A DNA stretch of 64,000 nucleotides from Furcasterigmium furcatum (Eukaryota; Ascomycota; Sordariomycetes; Glomerellales; Plectosphaerellaceae), in contig BCIA01000001.1 of assembly GCA_001599815.1 (NCBI GenBank), positions 2,608,934 to 2,672,933 of the forward strand. Reading direction: 5' to 3'. Numbering within the stretch: position 1 is the first letter of the stretch; every line of letters begins with the position of its first letter. The notes under the pieces were generated by a model. That model worked only from the letters and a program-made list of their open reading frames with translations. It ran no database searches and was not told where the DNA came from. Made by a program: the position numbers and the translations under genes. Positions 1 through 12,719 of this stretch are shown one piece after another.

Positions 1-3000
1 CGCTGGAGGCGCGGGCAGTTGGCGACTCTGCATGATGACCCATGCAGAGGTGCTGCATGAGGTCTGATGATGCGCCCTTTTCCACTGTGCCCATGCTCCA
101 TGCTAGGACAAGTAAGCTTTGGTGGAAGTAAGCTCTGGGCGATTTGATAGCTGTCGGCGTTGGCGCGTTGGCGCATCCGCAAGGGGCTGGGCAACCGTTC
201 GTGGCGTCCTGGAATCAGGATGAAGGCGCCCATGTCTCTCCATCGGGTTGGAAGATGGCAGCCGTGGTTGTGCTTGAGTGGTCAGGAACCTGCGGCTCAA
301 AGCTGAGCGTCGCAACCAACAAGAGAGCCACTGTGCCCGATCTGCAGACGTGCCGCAGCACCATCATGACTCGCCGCGTTTCCAGGCACAGGCGCAACGC
401 ATCTATTTTCCAAGGCAGTGGCAACGGGAACTCGTATGTAATTACGCAGTTCAAGGCGGTGAATTCGTCAACCCGTCGATTACGACTGACGAGATGCCAG
501 ATTGGGCTGGGTGGTCCGCGTGCCGAGAGTACTCGGGAGTCGTTGTATTATTACTCGGACTTGTGATGGCCGTGCCCAGTCTGGGCCCCTTCTAGAAGGT
601 GTCTGGGTGTGAGAGAACCAGGGCAGCACCTTAGTTGACTAGGTAGTTGATAGCGAATCCTTTCAGGGACCAGGGGCGCTGGACCTGGCTGGTCAGAGCA
701 CGCCATCGCCCCTGAACAGGGTCGTACCGGACTGCAGGGCAAGGAGTTGTTTTGGTTTTGGACGTTGAATGGTCAAGGTCCAGAGTCGGCAACATCTCGG
801 AGCTTCTGTTGCTGGTTGAAGGTGTTTGGGGGCAAGGGGAAAGAAAAGACACCGAGCCTAGGTACCGAGGTAGGAAGGATGGAAGAAGAAACAGAAGGAA
901 GCACTTGGCCGCCGCCGAGAGAGAGACGGACGGACCAAGACTGGAGTCAAGGTGAGATGGAAGGCACATTCAAGGGGTCCTTCCCTTCCATCCTCCCCAC
1001 ATCTCGGGGCAGGCAGCACTCAATTGATGGTGCCTCCCAGGTAGGTTGGTTGCTTGGTCCAACCCCCGCCCGTTCCGCATGCTGGATGGACTGTTGGAAG
1101 GAAAGTACTGGGGTGGGTTTAGTGGGCATGACCCCGGGGCCCGGTTGCACTCGACCGCTCCGACAACGAATGAAAAGGGCCTCGACTTTTGTCCCTGACC
1201 AAAGCCAGCTGAAAACACGCACACGGTAACCCATCACCGTCCTCGCCGCCAGCCACTTCCATGCTCATCACCCCCGCGCGTCCAAGCTTGCCGCGCCACA
1301 ATGCGCATCTATCCCTGAGCATCGACGTACGTACGGACGTACGAACGCACAGCAGACTTGCGTCCGTTGGAGTCCGGACTCTCGACATGCCCTGGGCGGT
1401 TTGGTGGCACTGGGCTGGTTCGGTCCTAGGACGGACCACCGACCGACGGACCACCAGCCCATCTCGATCGACCCGGGCGGGCACTGCCCCTTTGACGCGC
1501 GCGACCGACCGAGCAATGACGGGGCGAGGGGCACGATGTTGTCTCCTTGGCTTGGCCACAGCAGTTGGATGGATCACGGAACCATCTCGATACTCCACTC
1601 CGTCCGCTTGAGTTGAGCCTCGCCATGCCATCGTAACGAAGATCCTTCATCGACAAACTCCCCCCAACGAGTTCACAGGGCTGGCTGAGAACCAATCGCA
1701 AGCGGATCGTATCCTTGAAAAGGAACAACCTCGCATATGCCACGGAGCTTGTTGCGCTAAGCAGGGTCAGGGGTCACTGTGGTAGGGCTCACCTCAGCTG
1801 AACATGGCCCCGACTAATCTACTTTTTGCAAAGGTGCTGCTACTCACCTTCCCGACACTTTGTCCAGACCCAGTCCTCCCCCGCAACAGGTCTCAGATCA
1901 GGAGACCTGAACCCTCGGCGGCGAGCGCCATTCAGCGTCGCCCACCACCGCCGCCTAAGACCCATGATGTCAATGAGGCGTACGTATGGCTTGGGGCCAG
2001 TGGTCCTTCATCAAGCAAGCTCGACGATCGGACTCGACGACTGTTGCTGTTTCTGATCGGGCACAGCTTGCCAACGTTGTCAGCTGTGCCGCAGCCATGC
2101 CACGGACCAAACGACCCTTGCGACATGACATCCGACCTCCGTCGAAGATCCAGCGGCACGCCAGGTAACAAATCCGACACGTACGTAGTGCTGCTGAGTG
2201 GACTTGGCTGATCGTGGCCAGCCGGGCGATCGCCATGGACGGCGCAAAGGACCAGAGCACCGCAAGCACGCGCGCAGAAACCCGCCGCCTCGTCCAGACT
2301 TCCCCGTTTCCATTCTTCTCCTTCATATTCAGCTCGCCATGCTTGAGGACGAACAAAAGTCCACGGAGCCGTCCTGCTGGCGTCTCCATAACCACGCTAC
2401 CCAAGATCACACCGTCTCCAATCGATCGGATGGGACTCTTCGCAGACATCTCCCATTACGACTCGCTCAGCCCAACTACGCCTGTCTCCAAGCTGGCGTC
2501 TTCGGGCGGCGGTTAATAGTGTTACTCGCATCATCTCGGGAGAGGCTGATGAGTGGTTAGACGCGAGCCGGCGACTGTCGCATGGAGGCCACCTCGTTGG
2601 GGCTCGAACGACGGACACGCGGAGCACTACGACCCCTGTTGCTCTGAACTGGTGGTGGTCCATTGGAGCCGGGTCCCGCGCCATCGTTTTTTTCTTACGA
2701 CACACACCCTTGGGGGCCCCCTTATGCACAGATCCCGTGTATGGCGCATCCTGCCGCACACCCTCAGTGTCCCGATTGATCTCCTCTCATTTGTTGCTTG
2801 CGCGGGAGTCCCAGATTCCCTTGCCGTTCCCAGCTGACTCGGATCTGGTGATGCATGGTTCTACAACTGTTTTGCCAGTCCCCATGTCCCCGGTAACTCT
2901 GGGATACGATATAAGGTCCTTCGGCCGTCGTGACCGGTCTCGTCCAAACCTCACAATCCACTCTCAGCATCACTGTCTCCTGCGCTTCGCCTCCGGGTGC

Positions 3001-3552
3001 CTCTTCTGCTCAAAGACACTCGATCTCATCATCTCTCCTTGCGAGTCCGGTCCGAGCTGGGCAACATCTCATAAACGCCTGCGGCCTTCGGACCTCACGG
3101 ATTGCGACACGGGACCACTTCCGTCGCCGCCCTCTGAGCTCTCATCATTCTGCCTCGAGTGACGAGTTGCACTGCCGCCGGCCACGAGAACACCAACACA
3201 CCTGCAGATGCCAACTGTGGCGCCCCTGTCAGCCCTGCCTCAACCATCTCTGTGCGCCTGGCGGTCTCCTTAGATTGGCTCGACGATCCATCCGGCACCC
3301 TGTCCATCCGGACTGTCAGTCTTACGCCAGTCGTGCAGAGAACGACCGCCGTTGCGCGCTATCTTGGGTACATCCCACTGCTTACACGGAGTACCGGCGC
3401 GATTGGTATCTGCGCAAGCCACTGAGCTGTCTTGGCGTATAACAGGCATTACCCCAGACAGCACCTGAGCAGGGACTCGAGAGCTGTTCCGACACTGTCA
3501 GCCTGCCCCAACCAAGACCGTCGTTTTCTCTCCGGGCTCGTCTCTCGCAGAC
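1..3552. other. gene-free stretch
   Basis: No reading frame here looks coding: the longest open frames (up to about 170 codons) have erratic composition, no recognisable domain, and no splice-compatible neighbour. The last several hundred bases are pyrimidine-rich and probably hold the promoter and leader of the membrane-protein gene that starts at 3553. A short ACGT-type simple run lies near 1325-1350. Confidence 0.5.
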
Positions 3553-4566
3553 ATGCCCGTTGTCCCTTGGTCGACATCTGGTGGTGACGTTGATTTGGAG
3601 GATTCGGCGACTTCGTCAAGCAGTGTCCTATTCTTGGCTCTCATTGCCACTGGGCTGACGGCCGCCGCTGCCGTTGCCTTAATTCGTCGCATAAGCAAGA
3701 CTTCCTTGCCGACCCAGCCTCTACACAACCAATTTGTGCCTATGGAATCGGAGAAAGCCAGGCGCGGCAACGAACCTCTGTCACCCGTGGATCACCAGCA
3801 ACTGTATCAGCACTTCCCAGGGCGCACCATGTCGACGGATGACGGCTTGCGACAGGGCGACAGCGACAGCGGGCTCTGGGACCGTGGCTCGAGTGGGAGT
3901 GGGCTGCCCTCTGGGAAGGAGGGCTCCAGTCCAAGCCGTGGGCCACAGGTCACGGATCGCCCAAGCTCCTCCGAGTCGCAAACCGGCAAACATATCAAAA
4001 TCACCGCGCCGCGATTCATGATGACGAGGCCACCCCCTCCACCGCCGCTGACGCCCCCGGAACTGTCTTCCAATGTCTTCAATATTGAGAAGCGCAGGCT
4101 GAGCTATACCGCAGCATCGCCAGATATGGGCACCTTCTTCGATCAACCCAACCCGGACTACATGTCAGAGGAGCCCCGGTCACAAACAACGGCGACGTCT
4201 ACGACTCAGTCTCCATCGACGCCTCGGAGGAGGTCGTACACGAAGTCAATCCCCATTGGCATCCCCGCCCTCACGCCGTCCGCCAGCATGAACTCTGACG
4301 CCTCAGACCTGGTGTCCTCTTCTTTCCCGCCAACAATGCCTTTCCTTCCAGGCCCCCCGCCAGGTCAGGATCTGGAATTCGCAGAGTCTCCCCAGGAGAT
4401 CGGGGTACAAGGCGAGATCATTTCGGTGCTGGACGATGCCGGAACAGGGTGGAAGCGACACACCCGTGTCTACGGTGGCGGTGTCTGCCTCGCCTGCGCC
4501 GCCTCTGGTGGCGAGGGCCATGGAGGGTTTTACGGCCACAACGTTCGGCCAGAAGACAGGTTTTGA
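3553..4566 (+). CDS. single-pass membrane protein of unknown function, conserved-looking C-terminus
   Basis: Intronless frame of 337 residues starting at an ATG with a CAGACATG context. One hydrophobic helix spans about residues 24-45 and is followed by basic residues (RRISK), so an N-out/C-in single-pass topology is likely. The middle (about 60-290) is low-complexity, Ser/Pro/Thr-rich, with a run of prolines near residue 160 and RRRSYTKS-type basic patches that could be kinase sites. The last 40 residues switch to an ordered, glycine- and cysteine-containing tail (RVYGGGVCLACAA, then GGFYG and NVRPEDRF). That tail reads like the conserved part of a fungal-specific family of unknown function. 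No enzyme motif is visible. The membrane helix and tail are seen directly; conservation is my impression and was not searched. Confidence 0.8.
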   Translation: MPVVPWSTSGGDVDLEDSATSSSSVLFLALIATGLTAAAAVALIRRISKTSLPTQPLHNQFVPMESEKARRGNEPLSPVDHQQLYQHFPGRTMSTDDGLRQGDSDSGLWDRGSSGSGLPSGKEGSSPSRGPQVTDRPSSSESQTGKHIKITAPRFMMTRPPPPPPLTPPELSSNVFNIEKRRLSYTAASPDMGTFFDQPNPDYMSEEPRSQTTATSTTQSPSTPRRRSYTKSIPIGIPALTPSASMNSDASDLVSSSFPPTMPFLPGPPPGQDLEFAESPQEIGVQGEIISVLDDAGTGWKRHTRVYGGGVCLACAASGGEGHGGFYGHNVRPEDRF

Positions 4567-7500
4567 AGAAAACTTGTCCTTCCTGTTCTCTTTTGTCAGG
4601 TTCGTCTAAAAGACGTCGAATGCTCTGGCTGGAGCAAGCGCGGATTGGTGGTAATCGCAGCCTCTGACTCGCCAGGAAATACCCGGTCGCCAGTGATCTG
4701 ATGGAGGTTTCTAAATGCTGATTTTTCTCTTTCCTTTCATTTCGTCATCTTGGGTCTTTTTTTCAGTCCTTGTTCTTCATTCATGAGGTGCTCATGCCTC
4801 CATTCGGCGTGTATATACATATTCAGAGTGGTTTTCTCTTTTGTTGGCTAGAATGACATGACTCTTCACGGGGTTCACCCTACTGATTGCACCCTTACCT
4901 GATTCCCACACTCTCAGCGCTCCGTCTGACGCAAGCTTCCTGCCGAGCCAGGAGCGTACAGCATGCCTGATATATCTCTAGTGCCATTCGAGGAGGACGG
5001 CCCGGTTCCGATACGGCAGTCCTGGGTGATCCACCATGATAGGAGCGGAGGTCAGAATCGTGCTCGGTGCCGAGATGGGACGTGGCCACTCTCGGCCTGC
5101 ATTTCCAAATTGTCCTCATGACGCGCCGTTGGCGGGGCCCAAGGGACAAGATCGCGAGGGTGGCCCGGAATCTCACGTCATATCGCGGACCGCCTTGTGA
5201 TACGGCTTGTCACCCTGAGCGGGGGGTGGTAAAGAGGGAAAGTCTTCCCTAGGGCTGAGCAGCCACCCGGCGCTCGGATTCCGCCCTGGCCCGTGGAGCT
5301 CTGGCGACGGACGCCCGACAAGGTTAGGTTCGCGACTCCTGCCAGATGATTCTTTCTCGGTGCTACCCAAAGCCTGACTGCGAGGGCAGGTGTCGACTGT
5401 GTTGGGATCCCGGACTGTGGGTCGTCTGGGGAGGGTTCTGGCGAGCCGTTGCAGGTAAGGGGGTGGTGATCTCCCGGCCGTCAGCACTAGGGGAGTTGGA
5501 GTGTACGCGTTGGGTAATGAGCTCACAATGCGCGGCGCGGTTATGGACTTGGAGGGTGGCGGCGCCTGGGTCATATGAGAACCTAAGTGAAGGCGGCTGT
5601 AGCCTGCAGTAAGGGTCTTAGCTGTTGGGAGATCGACGATGAGGTGCTCGCCGTCATGGTGCAAGGCCCGTCGGCTCATCTTCCACCACGTCAGCGCGGT
5701 CGTGTGACGAGTCGAAGGATGGCTTGCGAAAGCCCCAGGGTGTTGCTATGGCTTACCGGTAAGCATGGAGCTTGCGAACCCTGACAAGGGCGGAGGCAGA
5801 TTTGTGAACAACATGCCACAGAGACTGAGGGCGTCACATCGCGCAGAGTTGAGAGGCTGAGGATCTGAGGATGACGGGCCTTTTGATCTACGATGCTTGA
5901 GATGGCGTCGCCAAGATATGTCCATCCAAACTACCCACCTAGCTGATTGGTCTGCATTGAGCCTCTTTACGAGATTCTGGACGAAATCTCCGGTCAGTAA
6001 TCATGCCGTCTCACTCGGTTAAACGCCCCGTTCGCGCTGGCCTTCTGGTAAGCACACGAATTGCCCAGGTGGGAAATCATGTTGGTAATTATATGATCAA
6101 CCCGGTGGGCATTCCTCATGTTTCTCTGCAGCTCGGAAATTATCAGCAAAAGACTCAAATTCACACCCAGCTCGGAGTTTGGTTGTTGCCGAATAGGCGC
6201 GAGTCCGCGTACACTATGCAGGCACGACCGGAGCGTCTTTAGCACCTGATATCATGTCGCCCGCCGATGTTGTATGAGTGTATTTAGAGACGAAGCGGAC
6301 ATAAGGAATACACTTCTATGTACCTTATTTTAGACTGTTCCTAATAAGTCTTTTTGCCACAAGCTGACCACTAGAAGCAACAGAGACGGAGGGGCAAAAA
6401 GGAGCAAGGAGTCCAGGTTGCTCCAGAAAAACCTCGACATAGGCCGTATTTATAAACCCAATGAAACAAATATTCGAGTTATCCCAATATGGTGACATGA
6501 ATTGCACCACAGGGGGATGTACACGGATTCACCGAGCCTGGCTAGTGGCCTAGACTCTCCTCTCCACCTGCAGAAAAGACGCCGTGATCTTAGGGTCTGG
6601 GCAACGTCCAGATACGACAAGTAACTTGGGACTTCGGATCTCAGAACGATGGGGAAACCTGAGCTAGCCCCTTAGGTGGTAGAATTGGTGAATGGTCTGT
6701 GGTAAGTAGGCTCTGTTTCTGCCCTGAGTCCCCAAGGCCAAGGCCAAGGCCAAGGCCAACGAGGCCTTGAGGCGGAAATGAATGGTCCCAGCGGACGAAT
6801 CATGCAACATAATGCTGATAGAGGCCGGGGACAGCTCCCAGCTGAACCCAAATGCACAGTTCAAGTTAATACCACTGTACTGGTTGAAAACAGAGAACGT
6901 AAGACTGTACCTGACCAGCTTGATGATACGAGACGCCTATACGATGCTTCAACACGTTCTTGGCGAGAGGTTGATCCCACATAGCGCCCTGCATGGGTAG
7001 TTACAGATGAGGTGCATGCTGATTGGAAGCCGTTCCGCGTCGTGTTGAGTCTGGCGTGGTCTCTTAATAAGCCTCTCATCTGATCGTCCGAAGCCAAGCC
7101 TTGATGAGCCGATATTGAGATTGGGCTGGTTCTACCTGGAAAGGCTGCGATCGGGCCCCCGGTCTACTAACAAGCTGTGTCCATTCATATGTTCATAGAT
7201 TCAAGGCACTGATGCAAATAAATGGGGGGGGTTCCGTCGCTTGACACTGACGTTATACTACCTTACCTACATTGGATAGCCGTTGAATACCCGCAAAGTG
7301 TGGGTTTCTCTCTCGAGGGGAGCATGGGCTGCTGCCGACCGCGTACATCCGCCCGGCATAATCGAAGCTGCTTCCTGCATGAGGTAGGTAGCTTAGTACT
7401 TACTAGGACTGCCAAGTCAGCGGTGCAGCAGAGATATGCAGGCTGACGGTCCGCTATTTGCTGGAGAGAACGGCTGCATGCATCTGTGGCAGAGGAACTC

Positions 7501-7760
7501 CCAATACCGAATCCGAATTGCCATCCATCTCTTGTGTGATAGGTTGTGCAACCTGGGCTTGTGTATGTACGACCAACGAGCCAACTCCACGCAGGCAAAG
7601 GCGTATCTCGGTCGCCGAATGAGGCAACGGTCCATCCGATACCTGCCTGGATCGAAATACAAAAGCTGCCCAGTTCAGCTTGTGCTCTGCACTTTTACCC
7701 CTCTCTTACCATCTGTCCCCCGTCCTCAGCTCCTGTCCAGACTCCAGACCAGCAACAGCC
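4567..7760. other. gene-free stretch with AT-richer island
   Basis: No frame here has coding character. 4567-4900 is the 3' flank of the membrane-protein gene (T-rich). About 5850-7600 is visibly AT-richer than its surroundings, with several short overlapping frames on both strands (for example near 6000-6245) that lack domain signatures. It may be ordinary intergenic DNA or old, decayed mobile-element sequence; I cannot tell which. The last 100 bases are a pyrimidine-rich leader for the gene at 7761. Confidence 0.45.
6732..6757. repeat. hexamer microsatellite (CCAAGG)4
   Basis: Four tandem copies of CCAAGG followed by CC lie in non-coding DNA. The repeat is perfect and short, and could be length-polymorphic between isolates. 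Confidence 0.85.
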
Positions 7761-9885
7761 ATGGACAACACGACCGCACGGGATGCACAGGGCTCGACCC
7801 CCTGCTCAATCCACGAGATCGTGGCCCTCGGTCACCAGCTGAGCACTCGTCTGCTTTCATGCTCCTTGGATTCGGGTCTGAAGCGCCGGTGTGACCTGAT
7901 CCAGGTACACTCTGCTGTTGCAGCAAACACATCCACCCTCGCCGAGCTCCAGAGCTTCCTTGTCGAGGCCCATGAGCCCGCCGTCGTGAATGATGAAGGA
8001 AAGCGCTCAGTCCTGGCCCTGGCTCATGCTTCGCGCCAGGTTTACCAGACGCTCACCCTCGTCCTTCTCAAGGCCAGCACGGAAGATCACCCGGACGAGG
8101 CCGACTTCGGCACGGCCGACAAGCCCGGCTTGGTGCAAGAGCTGACCCCGAGACGTCTGGCTACTGTGGTCCGAGAGTGTTGGGTATCGTGGTTGAGGCC
8201 TCGGGTCCTGCTGTGTGGACTTAAGCTTCAAGAGATTGGGCTGGACCTCATTCTTCATCTCTACCTCTTTAAGCTTGCACGACACCAGCTGAGGTACGCT
8301 CTTCTACAGTCAGTGTGTTTGTGGATGGCTGTCTGACTTATACTTCCCCAGCCCTCCCCAGAACATAACCGGAAGATTTGAGGAAGAGCTTGCGCTCAGA
8401 GCCTTCGCTGAGCGTTGGCTGTCACACCTGGACCAGGCCCAGAGATCGACGCTCAAGGCACGGCAGAAGAGATATCGACTGAGGACCATCACTGATGACA
8501 AGGCCTCTGAATGCGACGAGGAAATTGTGGAGATTGGCACCGCTGGTGCGAAAGATGACGCGGAGGATGCTGAGCAGAAGCACTCTGAGACTGCCTCCGA
8601 CTGCAGCACCATCGTTGACGTGGTCGTCTCCGTGACCCCTGAAAAGGAGCAAAAGGAGAAGAAGGTTTGTCTATTCATGAATTGACCCATGCCATGGCTC
8701 TGGATTGCTGACAGAGAGGAACCCAGACTCAAGAGAACTCTCCAAGCAACTTACCCTCCTCCGCCACTGATTCCACGAAGAAGGACGAGCAACCCAAAAC
8801 TTCCGTCGGCAAGTCTGATAGGCCTCCCCGGGGATTCAAGAGGCTCTTTGCTCCCTTGAGCCTTCGCATCAAGTCCCTTTTCAGCAACGACGCCGCCATG
8901 TTGAAGAGACTTGGCTACCATCAAGCCAATCCCCAACTGGAAGCCTGGATCACCGGGCCCATGCCAAACTCCTTCATTGCCAAACTTCCCCTCCGAAGCG
9001 ATCAGGTCATCCAACAGCTGAGGCAGGAAGTCCAGAAGGGTATCAATCCATCATGGGACAACGCCCTGACCGTCTTCCAGGGAGAACGTGATGCCATTGA
9101 AGATGTCCGGGGCAAAGCTATGCTCAGCGACCTTCGCCTTCGCACATGCGTGTACGTTTCTGAGCGGCGCTCTGACCTTGGCACGAACGTCTTTGAGGCT
9201 CCGGGTCTGCGGCGTGTTGTGTACCTGGCTGTCGACAAGGAAGTCGAGACAATCTTCTTGACAGATCCCGATGGAGACGAGCTACAGGTCCCTCTACTCA
9301 AACATCGCTTTTGGGCGGTAAGTCAGAGCCTTCACCATCATGATTGAGGATCATGGAATGCCGGATGGCTAATACGTGCGCACATCCCAGAATATTCTCA
9401 TCGCGTATCTGATGAAGGAGCAGCCCAAGGGCCCCATGAACCGTCACCTCATCCACACCAGCCGCTACGATCTCGTGGCAGAAGACGGCAGGGTCTTTTC
9501 TGCCCAGGGGCAAGTTGATTTTGCGAAGCCCGGAGAGAGGTTCACCATCGTCACCAGGGGACCTCGCCCCCCGGGACACTTCGTAGGCCTGCCACCGCCC
9601 CCTCATCGCTATGTTCCTTCGGTCTCCAGCTCGAGCTCAGGCTCTTCAGTCGATGACACGCCGAACTGGGAGATAGACCAAGAGCTCAGCTTGTGGACCA
9701 CGGATCCGATGGACAGTTCAGATGACGAGGAGAAGACAGTCAAGGTTCCTGACCTCCTGGCGAGATTGACGAACGCGCCCGACGCCGACTTTGACACTGG
9801 TGTTGCTGAGGGTGTCTTGGGGCCAATGGACGACGACAGCGATGACGACAGTAACGACTCCAGCTCTATGTCCACCATTGACTGA
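7761..9885 (+). CDS. fungal protein of unknown function with acidic Ser/Asp tail, four exons
   Basis: Exons read 7761-8293, 8352-8664, 8715-9317 and 9391-9885; all three introns are GT-AG and 50-73 nt long. I chose ATG 7761 (AGCCATGG context) over upstream in-frame non-ATG codons. The N-terminal third is helical and leucine-rich. The second exon adds a charged stretch ending in KEQKEKK. The third and fourth exons encode the most ordered part (ERRSDLGTNVFEAPGLRRVVYLAVD, then FWANILIAYLMKEQ and RPPGHFVG). The C-terminus is strongly acidic, with Ser-rich runs around the GSSVDDT and DDDSDDDSND stretches. I recognise no catalytic motif or named domain. Soluble, possibly nuclear or cytoplasmic, is inference from composition only. 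Confidence 0.75.
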
Positions 9886-12719
9886 TGCAAAGACAGGAGG
9901 AGGTTCAGGGTGCGGGGACGCACATGCATGATGTGGACATGAGACTTACGACACGATGACCCCTTTTATGTCTTTGCCTGATTCATTCACTACTTTTCTT
10001 GACTCCAGCCAGAAACACGTGTCTCTATCTATATGACTAGGTACTCTGCTCTTCTCGTATCTGATCGATTCACCTGCTTGATGAAGACTGCCGTCCTTGC
10101 AGATCATGGATGAGAACATGTGTGAAGCACTCACTGCCTTCTGGATTGCCGAAGACAATAACACTGAACGGTTCAACCCCTGAATCCACGGTTTGGTTTC
10201 CGGCCGAGGCCAGCTGGCACCATCTGAGGAAGCTGACAGGACGAATGCTGGCCCCTGTTTTAAGACCGGGGATCTCATCTCCCTGATCGCAACTCCAGAC
10301 GCGCCTGGACGCGACGGATGGTGCAATTAAAATGAATGACGGGTCGTGAAGAATCTGTCGAGCAGTGCATCTAGCCCTGGCCGCTTTGGGACGGCCTCCC
10401 ACAGAAAGCTCCGGATTGCCAACGCCGACTTTGGATCAGACAGTAATTACCGTACTGAAATCGGCTGAATCATCAGTCATCGAGGAAGATCAGACTGGCA
10501 CTGGCTGAGCAGCTCGCGTGGCTGACCCCGAACGGGCGATCGAAGGAGATGAAAAGTGCTCTTCAGGAGTCTCTCGCCCCTCTTGGGGTGACACCTTGCA
10601 GTGCTGGTGTGACTCGTCAGGAGGTGGTTCTGCCCACATTTCCGGCTGTGCCAGGCAAAGAGCCAAGGGTCAGGGGGAGGCAGCTTGAAGGACCGTCTCA
10701 GGTGCCGGGCAACCCAGGCCGAGTCTGGAACACCCCCTGACCGATGGGCTGGGCTGACACTAGATCCCGCCTGGGACGGCCTCTTTCTCCGCAGGCCGAT
10801 CGTCTTGTCGTCCGCAGTCGGTGGAGCCGTGGCCTCGTGTCCGTCAAGGGCTAGTGAAGAACTTGGCGGGCACGAGACCATCATGAGGGACGAGGAGACG
10901 TGCCTGCGTACACCTCGGTCCCGTTGTCTTCTTGGAAACGCCTCTGATGCGTGCCGTCGTCCGATAAGCAGGAGCATGAGCGTTGCGAGACCCGTCGTTC
11001 CTGTGGTCGTGGGGAGAAGTACGTACGTACTATTCTGGGAGCGACTCAACAGGAGACGTGACGGGCCGTCCGTGCGTGGCCGCGCGCCGCGCATTGGAAC
11101 GGACGAGGTGGGTAGACAGGGCAACACAATGCGTCCAGAATGAGCAACTTGAAACCAGCTTTCTGTGTCTCACAAGGCAAACAGGGCAACAGGGCAAGAG
11201 ATGCAGGAGCTCTTGGGTCGTGCCAGGCCTGTCTGTCCTCCCAGGAGCAGCAATCTGGAAAGTTGGTGGGTTCATGCGCCACACGGAGTCTTGGACTTGT
11301 AGGCGAGCGCGAGATGCAATGCAAAGGCAATGCTTCACCATATTAAGCAGTATCAAAGCTGAGATCCTGGCGCGAGGAATGTCCGTAGAGGGCGAGTACT
11401 TACACAAATGCGAGCGAGGTCCATGGGGCGAGTGTCTCAGGTACCGATCGATAGGAAGCCGGCAGCCGGATCCCCCGGAGTATGCCAGGAGGGCCGATTG
11501 ATGGTGAATGGAGGAATGTGGGTGAGATGTATCCCCCTGTGGTATCACCGTACCCCGGACTCCGTGTCTGATCTTCCTAGCACTTGTATGTACATACTGT
11601 TGTCCGCACATCATACGTGCTTGTCCAATGCTCGTCTTCTGCTCATGTGCGCTGCCTGTCCGTCGGCATGTCCCGAACAAGCTAGATCCCGGGCTCAGAT
11701 CCTCCTGAGAGGTGAAAAGTGATCTAAGTAGGACGCCGGGGGTTCAGCGTTGACGATATCTGAGTCAGGTCTCGAGAGTGTCTGAGGCGGTTGAGTCGGT
11801 CGGGCAGATAGGGCGATACCGCCATGAGGTGGAGTCTGATGGATGGCGAGACATGTTCTCGAGGGCAGGGCCGACTTGTGCTGCATGGTGATTGTCGAGA
11901 GACGGACGGATGGCTTGAAGGATGGATGCATGGACACATGGAAGAACGGAGCAGACGATGCCAGTGGACAATCCGACTCGCGTCTCAACAGGCCGTCAAG
12001 CCACGGGCGGAAAGGTCATGTGGGTGATTGGCCTGGAGAGAGTTGGAGCGGGGAGGATGGCGGCGGGTGATTGGAAGATTGCCCCAAAAAGGCCATGACT
12101 TGCATGCATGTGGCCACTCACACGCCACAGCCGTGTTCTTGTTCTGCCCGTTCTATTCAAGGTACCGACCGACCGACTTGTCCGTGTGGTGGTCGATGAC
12201 TTGCTCTGCCTGCCTTGCACGCGTGACTGGAAGGGATCTCTCGGTCCACAGATCTCTGTATCGATCAGAGGCGGAGAAAAGACGGTGAGGGATTTGGTGC
12301 CCAAGCAAGGACAAGCGTCGATGCCCGTCAGCAGCCAGACTTGATGTACGTCCCGCTGTCTGGACGAAGAAGAGATGGAGCATGATAGCGTAGGTACTCC
12401 CGTTGAAGGTCGAGGAGGCTCTCAAGCACCGTGGTTGGTCGCGGCCGATGTGGTTAGGAACTTGGGTGCCCACCACCACGCAGCGTGTTTGCTGTCGTGG
12501 GCTCGGGACGATCCAGCTTGTGGAGGCGCTGATTGGCCCACCAGTCGCCCGCTGGCGTGTGCAGTCCCCGACAGTAGCCCTGGATGGAGGCTTTCAGGGG
12601 GGCCGACAGGGGCCAGCACAGCACTAATTCCATAGTGGTTCTAGTGGCGGTTGCAGGGGACCTGCACTCCATTCTGGGCTCGACCCACTTCCGGATGCCC
12701 TTGCAGCCAGTCAGCAGCG
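9886..12719. other. gene-free stretch
   Basis: Nothing coding is supported. Frames of 150-216 codons occur on both strands (for example minus 11127-10477 and 11680-11030), but their amino-acid composition is Arg/Ser/Pro-heavy and random-looking, they overlap each other in different frames, and none joins to a neighbour by plausible splicing. Confidence 0.5.

Noticed and set aside
1321..1352. ACGT-rich run considered as a regulatory palindrome array
   Set aside because: Short, imperfect and not near a gene start; a similar ACGTACGT run at 11019-11030 shows it is not specific.
10477..11127. 216-codon minus-strand frame, a candidate gene in the 10-12.6 kb gap
   Set aside because: Random-looking Arg/Ser/Pro composition, overlapped by other frames of similar size, no splice-compatible neighbour.
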